Positions 14,389 to 18,104 of a stretch of 18,104 nt of DNA are shown here, piece by piece; positions within the stretch are counted from its first letter, which is position 1, and every line of letters starts with the position of its first letter. This stretch comes from an uncultured Lachnospiraceae bacterium (GTDB lineage: Bacteria; Bacillota; Clostridia; Lachnospirales; Lachnospiraceae). Both the position numbers and the translations under genes were made by a program. The stretch spans positions 1-18,104 of the forward strand of contig CAJJNI010000019.1 in the NCBI GenBank assembly GCA_905193085.1. Direction: 5' to 3'. The notes under the pieces are model-generated. The model searched no databases. It worked only from the letters and a program-made list of their open reading frames with translations, and was not told where the DNA came from.

Positions 14389-15774
14389 TTGAATAGAAGA
14401 AAACGCCTGTTGTCAGGCATCGTTTGTTTATGCATTGCAGCTTCGGCGGCCGGATGTGGAAATACTAAAGAATATAATGATGGCAAGAAATATTATTCTG
14501 CTCCGAAAGGTACTAAAGAGGTTTCAGGTGCCGCAATTACTAATTCATATGATGCTCAGATGACGGCAGTTGTCAAATATAATAACACTGAAATTGGTAT
14601 AGTAATTGTAGTAAATGCTGATACAGGTGAAGAATATACAATGACATACAATGACACATTGCAGATTGTAGACAGGTATGGAAATGAAAAGACGATTTCC
14701 TATCTCAAAGGCGGAGATGTCATAGATGCATACTATTTAAAAAATGCAGTTCAGCTTACAGGTGTCATTTATAATGATGATGTTTGGGAATATACAGAAG
14801 TAAATAACTGGCAGGTTGACACAGAATCAGATTCTGTAACTGTCGGAGATGAAAAGTATTACTATAACAAAGATAAAATATATATAATTTCTGATGGAAA
14901 TTTTGCAGAATTCCAGGATTTGAACAGCCAGGATATTGTGTCTGTCAGAGGAATCGGCAAGAAAGTGATTTCTATATCTGTAGATAAAGGCCATGGATAT
15001 ATAAAACTTGCCGGCATTGATAAATTTATAGGCGGATGGGTTCAGGTTGGTAAGGTTATTAAGCCAATTAGCCAGGACATGCTTCTTGTAGCACCAGAAG
15101 GAAATTATGATGTAAAAATTGTAAAAGACGGATATGGTGGTGCATTAAATGCTACAATTCCAAGAAATGAAGAAGTTACTCTGGATTTTTCAGATGTAAG
15201 TGCCAAAATTGTTCAATATGGTACGGTAGAATTTACAATTTTGCCAAAAGACGCAAATGCGACATTAAAAATAGCCGGACAAGTAACGAACTATTCAAGT
15301 CCGGTTCTTTTGGAATATGACACATACAATGTTACGGTTGAAGCTGACGGTTATGAGACTTATTCGGGTAAGTTAAAAGTAGGGCAGAATCTTAGCCAGA
15401 TAAGTATTAATCTTATCGCTAAAGATTCAACATCAACTCCTGGTGCAACATCAACATCAAGTCCGGCATCTGCAACTGATGCAACAGCTACACCGCAGCC
15501 GACACCTACATCTTCTTCAACTGTGATTGTTACTGCGACGGAGACTCCTCAGGACAGCGGGGCATATACAATTACTGTAACGGACCCGGAAGGGGCAAAG
15601 GTTTATTTTGATGATGAATATAAAGGAGAAGCACCTGTAAGCTTTCCTAAAGTTTCAGGGACCCATACACTGACATTAAGTCAGGACGGTTATCAGACGA
15701 AAAGCTATACGCTTGATATAAGTGAATCACAGGATAATGTAAAATACTGCATGCCTGCACTTGTACAGAATTAA
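14389..15774 (+). CDS. PEGA-repeat surface lipoprotein
   Basis: A 461-residue exported lipoprotein: Arg/Lys-rich start (residues 3-6), hydrophobic segment (7-21) and lipobox ending in Cys23 (AAGC), so it is anchored outside the membrane. Residues 40-205 are not recognised. Three PEGA-like beta domains follow: about 212-268 (LLVAPEGNYDVKIVKDGYG), 277-343 (VEFTILPKDANATLKI ... YNVTVEADGYETYSG) and 392-456 (VTDPEGAKVYFDDEYKGEAP ... LTLSQDGYQTKSY). A Ser/Thr/Pro/Ala-rich linker (346-388) separates the last two and may cross the wall or be glycosylated. PEGA domains occur in surface proteins and are thought to bind or space envelope components; no enzyme motif is present. The start is TTG at 14389, supported by AAGGGG at 14376-14381 and by the charged residues needed for export. 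pgcA begins 23 bases after the stop, so co-transcription is likely. Confidence 0.85.
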   Translation: MNRRKRLLSGIVCLCIAASAAGCGNTKEYNDGKKYYSAPKGTKEVSGAAITNSYDAQMTAVVKYNNTEIGIVIVVNADTGEEYTMTYNDTLQIVDRYGNEKTISYLKGGDVIDAYYLKNAVQLTGVIYNDDVWEYTEVNNWQVDTESDSVTVGDEKYYYNKDKIYIISDGNFAEFQDLNSQDIVSVRGIGKKVISISVDKGHGYIKLAGIDKFIGGWVQVGKVIKPISQDMLLVAPEGNYDVKIVKDGYGGALNATIPRNEEVTLDFSDVSAKIVQYGTVEFTILPKDANATLKIAGQVTNYSSPVLLEYDTYNVTVEADGYETYSGKLKVGQNLSQISINLIAKDSTSTPGATSTSSPASATDATATPQPTPTSSSTVIVTATETPQDSGAYTITVTDPEGAKVYFDDEYKGEAPVSFPKVSGTHTLTLSQDGYQTKSYTLDISESQDNVKYCMPALVQN

Positions 15775-15797
15775 ATAAATAATAGGAGGAATAAGGG

Positions 15798-17519
15798 ATG
15801 GATTACAAGAAAATTTATGAAGAATGGCTGGAGAACCCATACTTTGATGATGAGACAAAAAAAGAATTAAAGGCTATTTCACAAGATGAAAATGAAATTA
15901 AAGAAAGATTTTATACTGAACTGGCATTTGGTACAGCAGGACTTCGTGGAATAATCGGAGCCGGAACAAACCGTATGAATATTTATACTGTAAGAAAGAC
16001 AACACAGGGACTTGCAAATTATATTGCAAAAGTAAATGGACAGGCAAGAGGTGTTGCAATTGCTTACGATTCACGCCGCATGTCTCCTGAATTCGCAAAT
16101 GAAGCTGCACTTTGTCTTAATGCAAATGGTATCAAGGCTTATGTGTTTGAATCATTAAGACCAACACCGGAGCTTTCATATGCCGTAAGAAAACTTAACT
16201 GTATTGCAGGTATCAATATAACAGCAAGCCATAATCCACCGGAATACAATGGATACAAAGTGTATTGGGAAGATGGTGCACAGATAACACCGCCTCATGA
16301 CGGAGGAATAATGGCAGAGGTTAAGGCTGTTACCGATTTTAACAGCGTTAAGACCATGGAGCTTTCAAAGGCAAAAGAAGAAGGCCTTTATGTAACAATA
16401 GGTGCAGATGTTGATGACCCATATATTGCAGAATTGAAGAAACAGGTAATTCATGGTGATATTATCAGACAGGTTCAGAAAGATATTAAAATTGTATATT
16501 CACCATTGCATGGAACAGGAAACATTCCTGCAAGAAGAGTTTTAAGAGAATTAGGTTTTGAAAATGTATATGTTGTTAAAGAGCAGGAACTTCCTGATGG
16601 TGAGTTCCCGACAGTAAGCTATCCTAATCCGGAGGCTGCAGAAGCATTTGAACTTGGATTAAAGCTTGCAAAAGAAGTGGATGCAGATTTAATTCTTGCA
16701 ACTGACCCTGATGCAGACCGTCTTGGCGTGTATGTTAAAGACAGCAGGAGCGGTGAATATATCACTCTTACAGGAAATATGTCAGGCTGTCTTCTTGCAG
16801 ATTATGAAATTGGACAAAGAAAAGCCAAAGAAGGAAAGCTTCCAGAAGATGGTGCACTTATCAAGACGATAGTTACAACTAACATGGCAGATGCAATTGC
16901 AAAATATTATGGAGTTAAGCTTATCGAAGTTCTTACAGGATTTAAATATATCGGACAGCAGATACTTGGATTTGAAACTTCAGGAAAAGGTACATACCTG
17001 TTTGGTTTCGAAGAAAGCTATGGCTGCCTTATCGGAACACACGCAAGGGATAAAGATGCAATTGTTGCTACAATGGCATTGTGTGAGGCAGCAGCATTCT
17101 ATAAGAGCCAGGGCAAGACATTATGGGACGCAATGATAGATATGTATGAGAGATACGGATATTATAAAGACGATATTAAATCTCTTACTAAGAAAGGAAT
17201 TGAAGGTTTACAGGAAATTCAGAATATAATGGAAAATCTTCGTAATAACCCGCCGACAGAAATTGGTGGATATAAAGTTACAAAATTCCGTGATTACAAG
17301 AAAGATGTTATCAAAGACATGCAGACAGGAGAAGAGACTAAAACAGGGCTTCCAAATTCAAATGTTCTTTATTTTGAACTTACAGATGATGCGTGGGTAT
17401 GTGTACGTCCTTCCGGTACAGAACCAAAAGTTAAATTTTATTATGGTGTAAAAGGTACATCACTTGAAGATGCCAATGAAAAATCAGCGAAATTAGGCGA
17501 GGCAGTGCTTGCATTATAA
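15798..17519 (+). CDS. pgcA: Alpha-phosphoglucomutase (phospho-sugar mutase)
   Basis: Interconverts glucose-6-phosphate and glucose-1-phosphate in the cytoplasm, feeding UDP-glucose, glycogen or cell-envelope polymers. The 573-residue product carries the four family motifs: active-site Ser144 in TASHNPPEYNGYK (142-154), metal loop DPDADRLG (303-310), sugar-recognition loop GFEESYG (403-409) and phosphate-binding loop RPSGTEPKVKFYYG (537-550). The N-terminal FGTAGLRGIIGAGTNRMN (44-61) closely resembles Bacillus PgcA rather than the shorter GlmM, which is why glucosamine mutase is disfavoured. AGGAGG at 15784-15789 precedes the ATG by 8 bases. No separate promoter is seen in the 23-base gap after the PEGA lipoprotein gene. 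Mannose-phosphate activity is also possible in this family. Confidence 0.93.
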   Translation: MDYKKIYEEWLENPYFDDETKKELKAISQDENEIKERFYTELAFGTAGLRGIIGAGTNRMNIYTVRKTTQGLANYIAKVNGQARGVAIAYDSRRMSPEFANEAALCLNANGIKAYVFESLRPTPELSYAVRKLNCIAGINITASHNPPEYNGYKVYWEDGAQITPPHDGGIMAEVKAVTDFNSVKTMELSKAKEEGLYVTIGADVDDPYIAELKKQVIHGDIIRQVQKDIKIVYSPLHGTGNIPARRVLRELGFENVYVVKEQELPDGEFPTVSYPNPEAAEAFELGLKLAKEVDADLILATDPDADRLGVYVKDSRSGEYITLTGNMSGCLLADYEIGQRKAKEGKLPEDGALIKTIVTTNMADAIAKYYGVKLIEVLTGFKYIGQQILGFETSGKGTYLFGFEESYGCLIGTHARDKDAIVATMALCEAAAFYKSQGKTLWDAMIDMYERYGYYKDDIKSLTKKGIEGLQEIQNIMENLRNNPPTEIGGYKVTKFRDYKKDVIKDMQTGEETKTGLPNSNVLYFELTDDAWVCVRPSGTEPKVKFYYGVKGTSLEDANEKSAKLGEAVLAL

Positions 17520-17545
17520 TATTATAAGAAAGTTTGGTATTTTTC

Positions 17546-17574
17546 TTGACAAACTAAGGTAAAATATGTATAAA
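17546..17574 (+). promoter_or_regulatory. Consensus sigma-A promoter of HU-rqcP
   Basis: TTGACA (17546-17551), exactly 17 bases, TATAAA (17569-17574). The strong promoter fits an abundant DNA-binding protein. The leader to the HU ATG is about 60 bases. No clear pgcA terminator is visible before it. Confidence 0.85.
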
Positions 17575-17643
17575 TAGAATAGGGTTCTAAAACAACCGTT
17601 TTCGGACACGACGATATACTATATTAAGGAGGAGATTTATCTC

Positions 17644-17919
17644 ATGAAGAAAGCAGAATTAGTAGCTGCAATTGCTGAAAAGACAGAATTATCAAAGAAA
17701 GATGCTGAAAAAGCTGTTAAAGCTTTTACAGAAGTTGTTGAAGAAGAATTAAAAAAAGGTGGAAAAATCCAGTTAGTTGGATTTGGAACATTTGAAGTTG
17801 CTGAAAGAGCTGCAAGAACAGGTATCAACCCAAGCACAAAGGAGACAATCCAGATTCCTGCTTCTAAAGCACCTAAATTCAAAGCTGGTAAGGCATTAAA
17901 GGATAGCATCAACGCATAA
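17644..17919 (+). CDS. hup: HU-family DNA-binding protein
   Basis: HU bends and compacts DNA as a dimer and is a main nucleoid protein. The 91 residues have normal length: helical N-terminus (MKKAELVAAIAEKTELSKKD), GFGTF (46-50), and the DNA-gripping arm RTGINPSTKETIQIP (58-72) with the intercalating Pro63, ending in the KFKAGKALKDSI helix. AAGGAGG at 17626-17632 is a strong ribosome site at slightly wide spacing (11 bases). The stop overlaps the start of rqcP by one base (TAATG), so the two are translationally coupled, the arrangement known from many clostridia where a yabP-yabQ-divIC cluster follows. Confidence 0.97.
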   Translation: MKKAELVAAIAEKTELSKKDAEKAVKAFTEVVEEELKKGGKIQLVGFGTFEVAERAARTGINPSTKETIQIPASKAPKFKAGKALKDSINA

Positions 17920-18104
17920 TGAGACTTGATAAATTTTTGAAGGTTTCCCGTCTTATTAAGAGGCGTACAGTTGCAAATGAAGCATGCGATGCAGGAAGAG
18001 TCATGATAAATGATAAAGTTGCAAAAGCTTCACAGAATGTTAAAGAAGGCGATATAATAGAAATTGCATTTGGAAATAAATCTGTGAAAGTAGAAGTGCT
18101 TGAT
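17919..18104 (+). CDS. rqcP: RqcP (YabO) S4-domain ribosome quality-control factor, 3' end beyond window
   Basis: Sixty-two codons are visible before the window ends. The start MRLDKFLKVSRLIKRRT and the following GRVMINDKVAKASQNVKEGD are the S4 RNA-binding fold of RqcP (formerly YabO). RqcP binds the stalled 50S subunit with RqcH and helps the addition of C-terminal alanine tails that mark aborted proteins for degradation. Full family length is about 80-90 residues, so roughly 20-25 residues are missing at the right edge. It begins inside the HU stop codon and has no ribosome site of its own, implying expression by coupling from HU. Confidence 0.9.
   Translation, partial: MRLDKFLKVSRLIKRRTVANEACDAGRVMINDKVAKASQNVKEGDIIEIAFGNKSVKVEVLD

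Overview
The window looks like a chromosomal segment of a low-GC, spore-forming Clostridia bacterium, most probably Lachnospiraceae. This rests on the AT-rich DNA with AGA-rich arginine codons, a CotS-type spore coat kinase behind a sigma-E-like promoter, the HU-RqcP gene pair, an HD-GYP phosphodiesterase and a G5/M23 wall hydrolase. The family placement is inference; no rRNA or other marker gene is present.

Left part (1-2742) is an accessory, very AT-rich island. It opens with the C-terminal end of a RhuM-family protein cut by the window edge. About 470 bases without an intact gene follow. Then comes a tightly coupled two-gene cassette: a SIR2-like protein that keeps the Asn and His expected of an NADase, and a DUF262 (ParB/GmrS-like, IDGKQR) protein whose start overlaps the SIR2 stop by 4 bases. 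This looks like a compact anti-phage module and is the best candidate for a little-described system.

Middle part (2904-11112) is housekeeping. The uvrB-uvrA operon encodes the damage-recognition half of nucleotide excision repair. A 590-base gap follows, dense in secondary structure: a well-folded ~170-nt candidate RNA whose closing stem includes the uvrA stop codon, a long near-perfect hairpin (probable terminator), and a further 8-bp hairpin. It ends in an exact WalR-type direct repeat (TGTAAC-N5-TGTAAC) 17 bases before a good sigma-A promoter, which drives a secreted G5-M23 peptidoglycan hydrolase. murA (first step of peptidoglycan precursor synthesis) comes next with its own extended -10 promoter and terminator, so two cell-wall genes sit together.

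Right part (11113-18104): an HD-GYP (cyclic-di-GMP phosphodiesterase-type) gene runs on the minus strand with its own terminator and consensus promoter, divergent from a small RluA-like pseudouridine synthase. Then come the CotS-family kinase-like gene with its sigma-E-like promoter, a TTG-started PEGA-repeat lipoprotein, the alpha-phosphoglucomutase PgcA, and HU with a consensus promoter. HU is followed by rqcP, which overlaps the HU stop by one base and runs off the window.

Shared themes are envelope building (M23 hydrolase, MurA, phosphoglucomutase supplying glucose-1-phosphate, PEGA lipoprotein), sporulation (CotS kinase) and genome maintenance (UvrAB, HU). All functional assignments come from recognisable motifs; no database search was run.
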